The notes under the pieces: generated by a model
Database searches by the model: none
What the model was told of the DNA's origin: nothing
What the model saw: the letters and a program-made list of their open reading frames with translations, nothing else
Shown: piece after piece, positions 18,126 through 28,210 of the stretch
Layout: every line of letters begins with the position of its first letter
Position numbering within the stretch: position 1 is the stretch's first letter
Program-made: the position numbers and the translations under genes
NCBI RefSeq assembly: GCF_030503615.1
Contig: NZ_CP129963.1
Span: 1,612,001 to 1,676,000, forward strand
DNA from: Sphingobacterium sp. BN32
Lineage (GTDB): Bacteria > Bacteroidota > Bacteroidia > Sphingobacteriales > Sphingobacteriaceae
Direction: 5' to 3'
DNA length: 64,000 nt

Positions 18126-19496
18126 ATGCGTATTCATTTTATTGCCATTGGCGGAAGCATAATGCATAATTTGGCTATTAACTTAGCCGAGCAAGGCCAT
18201 CAAGTAAGTGGTTCTGACGATCAAATTGTCGAGCCATCTAAATCTCATTTACTTGAAGCTGGACTGCTTCCTAAAGAACTAGGGTGGTTTCCCGACAAAG
18301 TTACTGAGGATATCGACGCGGTCATTCTTGGGATGCATGCCGAGGAAGAAAATCCGGAGTTGAAAAAGGCACAGGAATTAGGACTTAAAATTTACTCATT
18401 TCCTGAATTCGTTTATGAGCAAAGCGCCGATAAAATACGGGTGGTAATTGCAGGAACTTACGGTAAGACGACAATCACAAGCATGATTATGCATGTGTTA
18501 AAGAAGCTCGGAAAGCCGTTTGACTACTTGGTTGGTGCTCAGTTGGAAGGATTTGACGATTTATTACAACTAAACCCTGACCACAACTTGATCATCATCG
18601 AGGGCGATGAATATTTTGCATCCTCTGTCGATAAGCATTCTAAGTTTTTAGAATACAAACCTAATATTGCTTTGATTTCTGGTGTTGAGTGGGATCACTT
18701 TAAAACGGTCATTGGCGAAGAAGCTTACTACAAGCAATTTGAGGACTTTATAAGAACGATTGTTCCGAAAGGCACCCTAATCTATAATAAAGACGATGAG
18801 CGCACTAGAACGATTGTAGAGCGCACGATGGATATCAAAATAAACCGTCATGGATACAAGCTCCCGGAGTATTCGATAAATAAAGGAGTAACCTATCTAA
18901 ACCACGGTGAAGATCGTATTCCTTTAAAGATTTTTGGAAAACATAATCTCTCCAATGTAGCAGGAGCTTTTACCGTTTGTGAATGGTTAGGCGTCAAGCG
19001 GGATGAGTTCTATCATGCGATCCAAGATTTTAAGAGTTCTATTCGCTATCTAGAATTTGTCGCAAGTCAGAATGGCAGTGTCGTTTATCAGGACTTCGCC
19101 CATACGCCGTCGAAATTACGATCGAGTATACATGCGGTCAAAGAGCAATTCCCGAATCAAGCGCTCGTGACGGTAATTGAGTTGAATGCATACGATAGCC
19201 TCGATAGTCATGTGATTCAAGAGTACACCAACAGCATGAATGAGTCTGATTTTGCAGCCGTTTTTGTGAATATTTCTCTTTTAAAGGAAAAAAATATAGT
19301 ATTGGATAATGCAATTGAAAATTTAACTCAAGCTTTCAATCATCCATCATTCCAAGTGATAACACAAATAGCTGATTTAGAGCGTTTTTTAGAGGGTTTT
19401 AAGTCAACAGGCTACAATTTGCTATTTATGAGTTCAAACAATTACAATGGGGTAAATATGTCAAGCTTTGCGGACAAATTTTTAAGAAATTTTTAA
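18126..19496 (+). CDS. mpl: UDP-N-acetylmuramate:tripeptide ligase (Mpl)
   Basis: Mpl joins recycled L-Ala-gamma-D-Glu-meso-DAP tripeptide to UDP-MurNAc in peptidoglycan recycling. The 456-residue protein has the Mur-ligase N-terminal Rossmann motif (HFIAIGGSIMHNLAI), the ATP loop AGTYGKTTITSM (about 113-124), the middle-domain IIEGDEYFAS segment and the C-terminal domain with DFAHTPSKLR. The HNLAIN motif and lack of the MurC-specific sequence separate it from MurC. It starts at the base after the prmA stop, suggesting translational coupling. Confidence 0.92.
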   Translation: MRIHFIAIGGSIMHNLAINLAEQGHQVSGSDDQIVEPSKSHLLEAGLLPKELGWFPDKVTEDIDAVILGMHAEEENPELKKAQELGLKIYSFPEFVYEQSADKIRVVIAGTYGKTTITSMIMHVLKKLGKPFDYLVGAQLEGFDDLLQLNPDHNLIIIEGDEYFASSVDKHSKFLEYKPNIALISGVEWDHFKTVIGEEAYYKQFEDFIRTIVPKGTLIYNKDDERTRTIVERTMDIKINRHGYKLPEYSINKGVTYLNHGEDRIPLKIFGKHNLSNVAGAFTVCEWLGVKRDEFYHAIQDFKSSIRYLEFVASQNGSVVYQDFAHTPSKLRSSIHAVKEQFPNQALVTVIELNAYDSLDSHVIQEYTNSMNESDFAAVFVNISLLKEKNIVLDNAIENLTQAFNHPSFQVITQIADLERFLEGFKSTGYNLLFMSSNNYNGVNMSSFADKFLRNF

Positions 19497-19602
19497 GATA
19501 CTTATAAAAATTTTCTAAAATTTTAATATTGGCATTTTGAAATATACTTTATTTGTTTAAATTTGATAATTACTTAATAAATAAATATTTTACATTTTAC
19601 CC

Positions 19603-19932
19603 ATGAATGCATTAGGAAAAAAAATTAGATTACTTAGACACCAGAAGGGCTGGAGTCAGGAGGATGTAGCCAAGCGATTGGATATCTCGATTCCTGCGTT
19701 TTCAAAGATTGAAACAGGGATTACAGATGTTAATCTTTCAAGGTTAAACCAAATTTCAAAGTTATTTGGACTGTCATTAGTACAGCTTTTATCTACTTCA
19801 GATCCTGAAGAAGATAAACAAATCCAAAATGAAGTTAATGAATTACAGAAGAGATTACAGGCTCGTGAAGCTGAAGTAATTGATTTACAGAAAAAAGTAA
19901 TTGATCTATACGAACAATTGCACAAGAAATAA
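19603..19932 (+). CDS. XRE-family transcriptional regulator with C-terminal coiled coil
   Basis: The 109-residue protein has a Cro/C1-type helix-turn-helix at 1-60 (GKKIRLLRHQKGWSQEDVAK, then ISIPAFSKIETGITDV) and a C-terminal coiled coil at about 70-107 rich in Glu, Gln and Leu that would make it a dimer. It is a single gene; the target is unknown. The ATG at 19603 gives the usual short N-terminus of these regulators. Confidence 0.85.
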   Translation: MNALGKKIRLLRHQKGWSQEDVAKRLDISIPAFSKIETGITDVNLSRLNQISKLFGLSLVQLLSTSDPEEDKQIQNEVNELQKRLQAREAEVIDLQKKVIDLYEQLHKK

Positions 19933-19957
19933 TTTTTCTTTTATCAAGATTAAAGAG

Positions 19958-19989
19958 TTGCCTTTGCTAGTAGTGAAGGCAATTTTTTT
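19958..19989 (+). terminator. Terminator of the XRE gene
   Basis: TTGCCTT/AAGGCAA (19958-19964 with 19976-19982) is followed by seven T. Confidence 0.8.
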
Positions 19990-20013
19990 GTACCTGTAGC
20001 AATATAAATTGGA

Positions 20014-20045
20014 TAAAAAAAAAGCGCAATTTTTAAATTGCGCTT
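20014..20045 (-). terminator. Terminator of rpoD
   Basis: A perfect 11-bp stem AAGCGCAATTT/AAATTGCGCTT with a TT loop (20022-20045) is followed on the minus strand by a long T tract. It lies 24 bp after the rpoD stop. Confidence 0.85.
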
Positions 20046-20068
20046 CACTTATGCTTTCAATAAAATTT

Positions 20069-20929
20069 CTATCCTAAATACGATTTAAGAATCTTGCTTC
20101 TAGAAGTGTGGCGTAGTCGCTGTAAAGCTTTATCTTTAATTTGACGAACGCGCTCTCTAGTTAAGCTAAATTTTTCGCCGATTTCTTCAAGTGACAATTG
20201 ATGATTAGATCCTAATCCAAAGAACAGAACGATAATTTCGCGTTCTCTTTCCGTTAGTGTTGCTAACGAACGTTTAATCTCTTCAGATAATGACTCATCA
20301 ATTAATGAACTATCTGTATCAGGGTCGCTATTTTCTAAAACGTCAAGTAATGTGTTTTCTTCTCCTTGCACGAATGGAGCATCCATCGATACGTGGCGAC
20401 CAGAATTACTTAATGTATCAGAAACCTTATCAACGGTTGTTTCAAGGATATCTGCTAACTCTTCTGGTGATGGCTCACGTTCGTATTCTTGCTCTAATTT
20501 CGAGAAGGCCTTACTAATTTTGCTTAATGATCCTACTTGGTTTAAAGGTAGACGAACGATACGAGATTGCTCTGCAATTGCTTGAAGAATAGATTGACGA
20601 ATCCACCAAACCGCATAGGAGATAAACTTAAATCCTTTAGTTTCGTCGAAGCGTTTTGCTGCCTTAATTAAGCCTAAATTGCCCTCATTGATCAAGTCAC
20701 CTAATGTTAGACCTTGATTCTGGTATTGTTTTGCAACTGAAACGACAAAGCGAAGATTGGTTTTTGTTAATTTCTCTAATGCTACTTGATCACCTTCGCG
20801 GATTCTTTGTGCTAGAATAACTTCTTCTTCTGCTGAAATTAAATCTACTTTTCCAATTTCATGTAAGTATTTATCTAACGATTGGGACTCACGATTGGTG
20901 ATGGATTGCGTAATTTTGAGCTGTCTCAT
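20069..20929 (-). CDS. rpoD: Primary RNA polymerase sigma factor (RpoD/SigA)
   Basis: The 286-residue protein has sigma region 1.2 ([16 protein letters not shown]), region 2 with [19 protein letters not shown] and the -10 recognition helix [17 protein letters not shown], region 3, and region 4 with the helix-turn-helix [20 protein letters not shown]. The short form without a long region 1.1 is the normal Bacteroidota primary sigma factor, which reads the TAnnTTTG promoters seen in this window. Single gene with its own terminator. Confidence 0.96.
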   Translation of the reverse strand: MRQLKITQSITNRESQSLDKYLHEIGKVDLISAEEEVILAQRIREGDQVALEKLTKTNLRFVVSVAKQYQNQGLTLGDLINEGNLGLIKAAKRFDETKGFKFISYAVWWIRQSILQAIAEQSRIVRLPLNQVGSLSKISKAFSKLEQEYEREPSPEELADILETTVDKVSDTLSNSGRHVSMDAPFVQGEENTLLDVLENSDPDTDSSLIDESLSEEIKRSLATLTEREREIIVLFFGLGSNHQLSLEEIGEKFSLTRERVRQIKDKALQRLRHTSRSKILKSYLG

Positions 20930-20964
20930 TTAATAATATAAACCTTTCTATTCTGAAATGTTCG

Positions 20965-20972
20965 CAAACATA
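20965..20972 (-). promoter_or_regulatory. Promoter -7 box of rpoD
   Basis: TATGTTTG on the minus strand matches TAnnTTTG and lies 36 bp upstream of the rpoD ATG. No clear TTTG at the -33 position was seen. Confidence 0.5.
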
Positions 20973-21222
20973 GCGAAATTTCTTCATTAAATTCTAATAT
21001 AATTGTAAATTATAAACTCATAATGAGTTACTTAGCGGTGGTGAGTTGAGGTAAAACTATTCACAAAAATCATTCCAAATATTGTAGTCTCCCGAATACC
21101 GCAATTATAATATTACATTCCTTACTATCTAAACTTTACTTCTCACCATTTATTATCTAGTAACTAAAACATTTTCAGTAACATTTTGTTTTGAATTTGA
21201 AACTGAAATAAATATAAACAGT

Positions 21223-21429
21223 ATGCCGATTATGATTCACTTGGACCAGATGATGTCTAAAAAGAAAATGTCACTCAATGAATTGAGTGACAAAGTGGGA
21301 ATAACCTTATCAAATCTATCCATCATAAAAAATCAGAAAGCGAAAGCTATTCGATTGAGTACCTTGGATGCTATTTGCAGGGCATTAGAATGTCAGCCTG
21401 GCGATATCTTGGAGTTTAAGGAACTATAA
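21223..21429 (+). CDS. Small XRE/YozG-type helix-turn-helix regulator
   Basis: The 68-residue protein is a single Cro/C1-type helix-turn-helix (KKKMSLNELSDKVGITLSNL, then STLDAICRALECQPGDILEF). The IKNQKAKAIRLSTL segment is characteristic of the short YozG-like family. Such regulators often sit beside a DUF2975 membrane protein, which is absent here. It overlaps the 3' end of convergent fmt by 14 bp. Confidence 0.85.
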   Translation: MPIMIHLDQMMSKKKMSLNELSDKVGITLSNLSIIKNQKAKAIRLSTLDAICRALECQPGDILEFKEL

Positions 21430-22354
21430 TGGTTTCTCCGGATTTATACCCTCTAAGAAAATCTGCGACGTCCATCCGCTTCTTTCCCTCAATCTGAATT
21501 TCTCTTAGTTTAATAAATCCGTCAAGGGTTGCAACTTTCAGGTAAGTCTTACCATCGCTGATGAAACTACCTGCTTCGTAACTGTGCGGAACAAGTTCTT
21601 TTTCCGTTTTATATACCTTCAGAACTTTATTATCCAAGTGCGTAAAGGCTGTTGGATAAGGGCTCAAACCACGGATAAAATTGTAAATGGTGCTATTATC
21701 CCTATCCCAATCAATTTGACAATCTTCTTTAAAAATCTTTGGCGCATGTTTAATCTCAGACTCTTTAATTAGTCCACTTTGGGGGATTGGACTTACTGTT
21801 CCCTGCTTAATAGCTGCGACTGTTTTAACGATTAGTGCAGCACCAAGGTTCATTAGTTTATCATGCACCGTACCAGCATCATCCGTTTCTTTAATTTCAA
21901 CCTCGTCTGCCAAAAGAATATTTCCAGTGTCAATTTCATGCTGAAGCAAAAAAGTCGTTACGCCGGTTTTCTTCTCTCCATTAATGACGGCATGATTAAT
22001 AGGGGCAGCACCACGATAATTTGGCAACAATGATCCATGAACATTCACCGTTCCATTTTTCGGCATATCCCATACGATTTCAGGCAACATCCTAAAAGCT
22101 ACGACAACTTGCAAATCTGCCTGATAGGAGCGAAGTTCCTCGATAAATTCTGGAGATCTCAGTTTTTCAGGCTGTAGAACGGGCAGGTTGTTTTCGACAG
22201 CAAACTGCTTAACAGCAGATTGATGAAGCTTTTGACCTCTCCCTGCCGGCTTATCAGGAGCCGTTACGACGGCAACTACGTTTTCACCTGCATCTATTAA
22301 AGCTTTTAACGAGGCAACTGCAAAATCGGGGGTGCCCATGAAAATTATACGCAT
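21416..22354 (-). CDS. fmt: Methionyl-tRNA formyltransferase
   Basis: The enzyme formylates the initiator Met-tRNA using 10-formyltetrahydrofolate. The 312-residue protein has the N-terminal fold MRIIFMGTPDFAV, the catalytic signature NVHGSLLPNYRGAAPINHAV (about 107-126) with the N-H pair and the downstream Asp in HEIDTGNIL, and a C-terminal OB-like domain from about 205. Length is normal. It converges on the HTH gene. Confidence 0.96.
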   Translation of the reverse strand: MRIIFMGTPDFAVASLKALIDAGENVVAVVTAPDKPAGRGQKLHQSAVKQFAVENNLPVLQPEKLRSPEFIEELRSYQADLQVVVAFRMLPEIVWDMPKNGTVNVHGSLLPNYRGAAPINHAVINGEKKTGVTTFLLQHEIDTGNILLADEVEIKETDDAGTVHDKLMNLGAALIVKTVAAIKQGTVSPIPQSGLIKESEIKHAPKIFKEDCQIDWDRDNSTIYNFIRGLSPYPTAFTHLDNKVLKVYKTEKELVPHSYEAGSFISDGKTYLKVATLDGFIKLREIQIEGKKRMDVADFLRGYKSGETIIVP

Positions 22355-22402
22355 ACTAGAATCTTGATAATGTAAATTATTCGCTTGTGAAACGAATTTT
22401 TA

Positions 22403-22410
22403 TAACTTTG
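22403..22410 (+). promoter_or_regulatory. -7 box inside the apparent N-terminus of the LolC/E-type permease gene
   Basis: TAACTTTG matches TAnnTTTG and lies between the upstream GTG (22387) and the TTG (22435) of the permease gene. If used, the GTG cannot be the start. No good -33 TTTG is present. Confidence 0.4.
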
Positions 22411-22434
22411 CGAAGTTACAAATTTAATTTAAGC

Positions 22435-23652
22435 TTGAATTTTCCATTTTTCTTAGCCAAACGAATTACACTATCTGGAAATCGTACTTTCTCGAAACTT
22501 ATCGTGCGAGTGACGATAGGAGCTTTGACGCTTGCTATTTTGGCGATAATTATGGCTGTAGCCATATTGCGAGGATTCAAAGGTGAAATCACCGATAAGC
22601 AACGCGGCTTCTTTGGAGATGTCATCATCTTAAAAAATGATCGTAACGACTCTTATGTGAATACGCCAATTTCGCTTACAAAAAGTCAAATTCAAACGCT
22701 AGAGGCAGACAGCAATGTAATCAATGTTTATCCTTTCGCCACTAAGGCGGGAATTATGAATGTTAAGGGGGAAGTCGAAGGTGTCCTTCTGAAAGGCATT
22801 GATCAGAATTATGATCAAGAATTCCTCTCCAAAACGATCATTGAAGGCGAGCCAATTGATTTCAAAGCCGAGAATGCCGAAAATCAATTGCTGATTTCCA
22901 CGCTGATCGCCAACAGACTAAATCTTAAAGTCGGAGATGATTTTATCATGTATTTCATCCAAGAACCAGTCAGGAAACGAAAATTCACAATTCGCGGGAT
23001 TTATACAACAAACTCGGAAGAACTGGATAAAATCTATGTAATCGGTTCTTTATCACTGATTCGAAAGCTGAACACTCTTGCTGAAAATGAAGCGGGCGGT
23101 TATGAAGTTCGCGTAAAAGATTTTAATCGACTTGCGAAGACAACGCAAGATGTCAATGACCAGCTGCCTATCGAGTTATATGCGACCAATGTCGTAGAAC
23201 AAATGCCAGATATTTTCAACTGGTTGAATATGCTTGATATGAACGATAATATCATTTTCGTGCTGATGGTTGTGGTTGCAGTGATTAACATGATATCAGC
23301 CTTGTTGATCAGTATTCTTGAGCGATCCCCGATGATTGGTATCCTGAAATCTTTGGGTATGCAGAATCGAAAAATCCGAACGGTATTCCTTTATAATTCG
23401 CTCTATCTAATTGGATATGGCTTATTGTTGGGGAATTTTCTTGCTATTGCACTTTATTTTTTCCAACGCAGTACACATTTTTTCAAGCTCGATCCGTCAG
23501 TTTACTACGTATCCTTTGTCCCGATGGATATCTCCTGGCTAACAGTTATTTGGCTAAACCTGGCGTTGATCTTGATTGCGTTGATTACCCTATTTATACC
23601 TTCCATGCTGATTAGCAGAATATCGCCGATAAAGACCATACAGTTTAAATAG
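22435..23652 (+). CDS. LolC/LolE-type ABC permease (MacB/FtsX family)
   Basis: The protein has a first membrane segment near residues 22-45, a large periplasmic domain (about 45-260), and three C-terminal membrane segments, with the FtsX-domain phrase IGILKSLGMQNRKIRTVFLYNSLY. It resembles the lipoprotein-releasing LolC/E permeases; the ATPase partner is not adjacent. I take the TTG at 22435 (L-N-F-P-F-F-L-A-K-R) as start, as relatives begin just before the F-x-A-K-R motif and a promoter-like box lies further upstream. The alternative is the GTG at 22387, adding 16 residues. Confidence 0.85.
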   Translation: MNFPFFLAKRITLSGNRTFSKLIVRVTIGALTLAILAIIMAVAILRGFKGEITDKQRGFFGDVIILKNDRNDSYVNTPISLTKSQIQTLEADSNVINVYPFATKAGIMNVKGEVEGVLLKGIDQNYDQEFLSKTIIEGEPIDFKAENAENQLLISTLIANRLNLKVGDDFIMYFIQEPVRKRKFTIRGIYTTNSEELDKIYVIGSLSLIRKLNTLAENEAGGYEVRVKDFNRLAKTTQDVNDQLPIELYATNVVEQMPDIFNWLNMLDMNDNIIFVLMVVVAVINMISALLISILERSPMIGILKSLGMQNRKIRTVFLYNSLYLIGYGLLLGNFLAIALYFFQRSTHFFKLDPSVYYVSFVPMDISWLTVIWLNLALILIALITLFIPSMLISRISPIKTIQFK

Positions 23653-23760
23653 TTCAACTGCAGAAGGCCTATTTTTTCGTCAAAATTAGAATTTTCACTA
23701 TCTTTCGCTAGAAAAACAATTCCGACTATTAATAGTTGTACCATAAACAAGCGAAATTAT

Positions 23761-25896
23761 ATGAACAAAGTTTTTGACCACTTAGCCCATGCTTTTGAAG
23801 CGCCATTAACCAATCCCGTCCTAATATTTTCTCTTGTCTTATTTATCATTCTCTTATCACCTATCTTATTACGACCAATTAAAGTACCGGGTATTATCGG
23901 ATTGATTATCTCCGGAATGATCATTGGTCCACATGGTTTAAATTGGCTAGAGAAAAACTCAGCGGTCGATTTGTTCTCAACGATCGGCTTGCTCTACATC
24001 ATGTTTATTGCAGGTTTAGAGCTGGATATGAACGAGTTTAAAAAAACCAAACACAAGAGTTTAATGTTCGGTTTCTTTACATTCATCATTCCGATTTCTA
24101 TAGGCTTTCCAGTCTGTTATTATATTCTGGATTATAGCTTGCTTACGAGTATCCTCATCGCGAGTATGTTCGCAACGCATACCTTAGTTTCTTACCCGAT
24201 TGTTAACCGCTACGGTATTTCAAAAAATGAAGCGGTCGCTATCACTATTGGCGGTACTATTTTAACCGATACTGCCGTGCTTATCATCTTAGCGGTAATC
24301 AAAGGAGCCTCCCAAGGCGATATCAATAATGAATTTTGGGTAACATTAGGTGTGTCCTTTGCCATCTTCCTGTTTATTATGTTCGGCATCATCCCGAAGA
24401 TTGCCAAATGGTTTTTCGAAAAGATTGAAGGCGAAAAAACAGTGCATTACATATTTGTTCTGACCGTTGTATTTTTTGCGGCATTCCTTGCTGAGATGGC
24501 CAATTTAGAGCCGATCATCGGAGCATTCGTCGCAGGGTTAGCCTTGAACAAATTGATTCCTCATTCTTCCGCTTTAATGAACAGAGTGGAGTTTATTGGT
24601 AATGCCATATTTATTCCGTTCTTCCTAATTTCTGTGGGGATGATCGTTGATATTGGCGTGTTTACAAAAGCGGAAGGGCTGACTGTATTTTATGTTGCTG
24701 GAGTTCTAACGCTCGTGGGAGTGGTTGGGAAATTCCTGGCAGCCACCGCTACGCAGTGGGTGTTTAAATACAACAACAATGAAAGGAACCTGATATTCGG
24801 TCTTAGTAATGCTCATGCTGCTGCGACGCTTGCTATCATTATGGTGGGGTATAACAATAATATTATTGATGAAAACGTCTTGAACGGAACAATTGTCTTA
24901 ATATTAGTGAGTTGTATTATTGCATCTATTGTCACAGAGAACGCATCCAAGAAAATTGTTATGGCGGGTCATCAAGATCAGGAACATATGGAACATGTGG
25001 AAGAGCATGAGGAGCAGATCTTGATCCCTATTGCAAACCTCAACAATATGGAAGCTATCTTGGATTTCGCAACACTGATTAAATCTAAGAAATCGCCTCA
25101 CCCATTAAATATTTTAAGCGTCGTTCCGAACGACGAACAGGCGGAACGCAATGTGAACCTCGCTAGGCAGAATCTAGATAAAATGGCAAAATATGCCTCT
25201 GGATCTGAAACGGATGTTGAATTGATTACAGCAATTGACTTTAACATTGCCAATGGTATCGGTCGTGCATCTCGTGAAGCCTTCGCAGACTGTCTTATCC
25301 TTGGCTGGCCGTCAGCAACTTCATTTGTCGAAAAAATCGTTGGGGAAAAAACAGAGAGTATATTGAACCGAACAGATGCAAGTTTGTTTATGTGCCGCTT
25401 GGACAAACCATTTATCACAAACAAATCCATTACTATTTTTGTTCCCCCATTAGCTGAATCGGAAGTTGGATTTGGTTATTGGATGGAGAAGATGAGCAAA
25501 TTCGCGCAAGAGCTTTCACTGCCTATCAGATTTGTGTGTAATTTCAGAACGAAGCAGGCTATAGAAGTGATGCTAGATACCCTGAAATCAAGCATCCCAG
25601 TAAGTTATGATCTATATGAAGATTGGGATAATATCTATGGACTTGCCACATTCTCTAACGCAGATTCCCTGTTGGTCTTTGTCTCCTCACGTTATGGTGA
25701 AGTATCCTATAGAGATTCACTTGATGGTTTGGCAAAGCGCGTAGGGAAGTATTATAAGAATCAAAATCTAATCTTAATCTTTCCATCACGTGTTGCAGAC
25801 ATGCATATCGATGAGTACGAAGATGTTCAAACTGCACCAATTTTCCGCAAAATCAGCCGCGAAATTGGCAACATGTTTGGAAAAGATAAAAACTAA
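23761..25896 (+). CDS. CPA2-family cation:proton antiporter
   Basis: The 711-residue protein has 12-13 membrane segments in residues 15-400 forming a Na+/H+ exchanger domain (VPGIIGLIISGMIIGPHGLNWL, LYIMFIAGLELDMNEFKK, GAFVAGLALNKLI). The long cytoplasmic C-terminus (about 410-711) has two universal-stress-protein-like halves (ILIPIANLNNMEAILDF; SITIFVPPLAESEVG) and probably senses nucleotides. It exchanges K+ or Na+ for protons. A His/Glu-rich linker joins the halves. It is 6 bp upstream of icd, possibly co-transcribed. Confidence 0.9.
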   Translation: MNKVFDHLAHAFEAPLTNPVLIFSLVLFIILLSPILLRPIKVPGIIGLIISGMIIGPHGLNWLEKNSAVDLFSTIGLLYIMFIAGLELDMNEFKKTKHKSLMFGFFTFIIPISIGFPVCYYILDYSLLTSILIASMFATHTLVSYPIVNRYGISKNEAVAITIGGTILTDTAVLIILAVIKGASQGDINNEFWVTLGVSFAIFLFIMFGIIPKIAKWFFEKIEGEKTVHYIFVLTVVFFAAFLAEMANLEPIIGAFVAGLALNKLIPHSSALMNRVEFIGNAIFIPFFLISVGMIVDIGVFTKAEGLTVFYVAGVLTLVGVVGKFLAATATQWVFKYNNNERNLIFGLSNAHAAATLAIIMVGYNNNIIDENVLNGTIVLILVSCIIASIVTENASKKIVMAGHQDQEHMEHVEEHEEQILIPIANLNNMEAILDFATLIKSKKSPHPLNILSVVPNDEQAERNVNLARQNLDKMAKYASGSETDVELITAIDFNIANGIGRASREAFADCLILGWPSATSFVEKIVGEKTESILNRTDASLFMCRLDKPFITNKSITIFVPPLAESEVGFGYWMEKMSKFAQELSLPIRFVCNFRTKQAIEVMLDTLKSSIPVSYDLYEDWDNIYGLATFSNADSLLVFVSSRYGEVSYRDSLDGLAKRVGKYYKNQNLILIFPSRVADMHIDEYEDVQTAPIFRKISREIGNMFGKDKN

Positions 25897-25902
25897 AACA
25901 TA

Positions 25903-27165
25903 ATGAACGATAGAATAACAATTGACGGTTCGGGAAAATTGAATGTCCCAGAGCAAGTCAGCATACCCTTCATCATCGGAGACGGTATTGGACCTGACAT
26001 CTGGCATGCCTCTGTCCGCGTCTTCGACGCTGCTGTCGCGAAGGCATACAACAATCAAAGGAAGATCAACTGGTTGGAAGTACTAGCTGGCGAAAAGGCA
26101 TTCAACGAAACAGGAAACTGGTTACCAGATGCAACACTCGATACATTCAAAGAATATCTGGTGGGTATCAAAGGACCATTAACGACACCTATCGGTGGAG
26201 GGATTCGCTCATTGAACGTTGCTTTGCGCAAGGAATTGGATCTTTATGTTTGTCAACGACCTACGAAATGGTACGAAGGTGTGCCATCTCCCGTGAAGCA
26301 TCCTGAGAAGGTGGATATGGTCGTATTTCGTGAAAATACTGAAGATATTTATGCAGGGATTGAGTTCGCTGCAGGCACGGCCGAAGCCAGACGCATTCAA
26401 GATTTCCTTAAAGACGATTTAAGCGTAGATTATAACTTCACAAATACAACAGGGGTTGGATTAAAGTTCGTTTCAGAGGAAGGCTCCAAACGCCTGATAA
26501 GAGCAGCGATTGAGTTTGCAATTGCGGAAGGAAGAAAATCCATTACCATTGTACACAAGGGCAACATCATGAAATATACGGAGGGTGCCTTTAAAAATTG
26601 GGGTTATCAACTTGCAGAGTCGGAATTCGGAGAAAAGTTATACACTTGGAATCAATGGGAAAAGACCAAGGAAGCCAGTGGTGCCGACGCAGCTAATGCG
26701 GAACAGAAAGCAGCAGAGGCTGCAGGGAAGATTATCGTAAAGGATATCATTGCGGATAACTTCTTACAACAAATTTTACTCGCTCCTCAAGATTATGACG
26801 TCGTTGCCACTTTAAATCTAAATGGCGATTATATTTCAGATGCTTTAGCGGCCATGGTTGGCGGGATTGGTATTGCCCCTGGCGCAAATATCAATTATAA
26901 AACCGGACATGCTATATTCGAAGCTACCCATGGAACAGCGCCACGATTTGCCAATACTGATAGTATGAACCCATGTTCGGTTATTTTGAGTGGGGTAATG
27001 ATGTTGGATTACATGGGCTGGAATGAAGCGGCCGACACCATCGTGAAAGCTGTTGCCCAGACTATCAAGGAAAAGACGGTTACTGTTGATTTCTATAATT
27101 TAATGGGAGATGCAACACTGCTTAAAACCAGTGAGTTTGCTAATAAAGTGATTGAAAAACTATAA
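25903..27165 (+). CDS. icd: NADP-dependent isocitrate dehydrogenase
   Basis: The enzyme oxidises isocitrate to 2-oxoglutarate in the TCA cycle. The 420-residue protein shows the family signature [14 protein letters not shown], the substrate loop [20 protein letters not shown] with the active-site Ser-x-Asn, [13 protein letters not shown], the [10 protein letters not shown] segment, the metal-binding Asp in [15 protein letters not shown] and the cofactor segment [10 protein letters not shown]. Length matches the E. coli-type dimer enzyme. It ends at a strong terminator. Confidence 0.96.
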   Translation: MNDRITIDGSGKLNVPEQVSIPFIIGDGIGPDIWHASVRVFDAAVAKAYNNQRKINWLEVLAGEKAFNETGNWLPDATLDTFKEYLVGIKGPLTTPIGGGIRSLNVALRKELDLYVCQRPTKWYEGVPSPVKHPEKVDMVVFRENTEDIYAGIEFAAGTAEARRIQDFLKDDLSVDYNFTNTTGVGLKFVSEEGSKRLIRAAIEFAIAEGRKSITIVHKGNIMKYTEGAFKNWGYQLAESEFGEKLYTWNQWEKTKEASGADAANAEQKAAEAAGKIIVKDIIADNFLQQILLAPQDYDVVATLNLNGDYISDALAAMVGGIGIAPGANINYKTGHAIFEATHGTAPRFANTDSMNPCSVILSGVMMLDYMGWNEAADTIVKAVAQTIKEKTVTVDFYNLMGDATLLKTSEFANKVIEKL

Positions 27166-27184
27166 AACATTATATTATTATTCG

Positions 27185-27219
27185 AAAAAAGCTGAACTTT
27201 AATTGGTTCAGCTTTTTTA
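27185..27219. terminator. Terminator of icd
   Basis: AAAAAAGCTGAAC/GTTCAGCTTTTTT (27185-27197 with 27206-27218) is a perfect 13-bp stem with a T tract. Confidence 0.85.
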
Positions 27220-27255
27220 TGTTTTTGGAAGCCAAGAAGAAAGTAAACTAATATC

Positions 27256-27507
27256 ATGATCGAAATACCAAATTTTGTAACAGTCTCGAATATCTTTTCT
27301 GAAGAAGAAATTAATAAGTTGAAAAGCATCGATCAACTTCCTGCAGAGACGGAAATAGACGCATATCAATATCAACCCGAAATCCAAGAGCTTCTGAATG
27401 CTTTTATCGGTGATGAATCAACCCGCATAACCCACCAACTTTTAAAGGCTAAGGAATTAATACAACGTAATGAACTCCTGAATGCCTGGAAAATCATCCT
27501 CCTATAG
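27256..27507 (+). CDS. Small hypothetical protein
   Basis: The 83-residue, acidic, probably helical protein (IPNFVTVSNIFSEEEINKLK at the start, many Glu, Gln and Leu) has no signal peptide or recognised motif. It lies after the icd terminator and before the ECF sigma gene, with no clear operon partner. It could be expressed, but coding status rests only on an ATG start and plausible composition. Confidence 0.45.
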   Translation: MIEIPNFVTVSNIFSEEEINKLKSIDQLPAETEIDAYQYQPEIQELLNAFIGDESTRITHQLLKAKELIQRNELLNAWKIILL

Positions 27508-27621
27508 CTTAGTTCAAATTTCGACGGCTATAGTAAAATTCCATAATTATCCTTAATTTGGATACTCACTGCCTATAGTATTAAATATAAATCTAACCAT
27601 ATAGAACAAGCGCAGCTCGAT

Positions 27622-28134
27622 ATGTATTTACAAATTGATGAGGAGAGTTTTAGAGCCGTATTTACAAAATATTACGACCGCATATATTCTGGGTTTTATA
27701 AAAAAACAGGATCTTATGAAGTTGCGCAAGACCTGACCCAACAGACCTTCATCAAATTTTGGCGATATCGTGATTCCTATACACCTGAACTTACTGTAGA
27801 AATACAATTATTCAGAAAAGGAAAACTTGTATTTATAGATTGGCTCAGAAAAGAGTCAAAGGAACGGCAAATGATCGATAGCCTCAAACAGCAGGAGAGA
27901 ATTCCTATCGACGAACTCTCTACCGACCTAAAAGACTCTTTACAAAATGCCATTAATGGCCTCTCGCCAGTTCGTAAAGAAGTTTTTAATATGGCTTATA
28001 TCGAAGGATACAGTCATAAAGAGATCGCCGAAAAGTTAAATGTTTCCATACGTACGGTCGAAACCCATATCTATAAATCCGTCCAACAACTTCGAAAGAT
28101 ACTTGCTCTCATCTACATTATGCTGCACCTTTAA
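27622..28134 (+). CDS. ECF-type RNA polymerase sigma factor (SusC-locus type)
   Basis: The 170-residue sigma-70 family protein has region 2 (YYDRIYSGFYKKTGSYEVAQDLTQQTFIKFW split over about 12-50) and region 4 with helix-turn-helix YSHKEIAEKLNVSIRTVETHIYKSVQQLRK (about 127-156). It is followed 77 bp later by a FecR-type anti-sigma and then SusC/SusD, the standard trans-envelope signalling arrangement in which substrate binding by SusC frees the sigma factor to activate the locus. Confidence 0.9.
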   Translation: MYLQIDEESFRAVFTKYYDRIYSGFYKKTGSYEVAQDLTQQTFIKFWRYRDSYTPELTVEIQLFRKGKLVFIDWLRKESKERQMIDSLKQQERIPIDELSTDLKDSLQNAINGLSPVRKEVFNMAYIEGYSHKEIAEKLNVSIRTVETHIYKSVQQLRKILALIYIMLHL

Positions 28135-28210
28135 AAATATTTTTTTCATGGAGTACGTAGTTTTAGTTTTTTGAGCGTATATACCTATAAAGACGCCTAA
28201 ATTGTAAACC

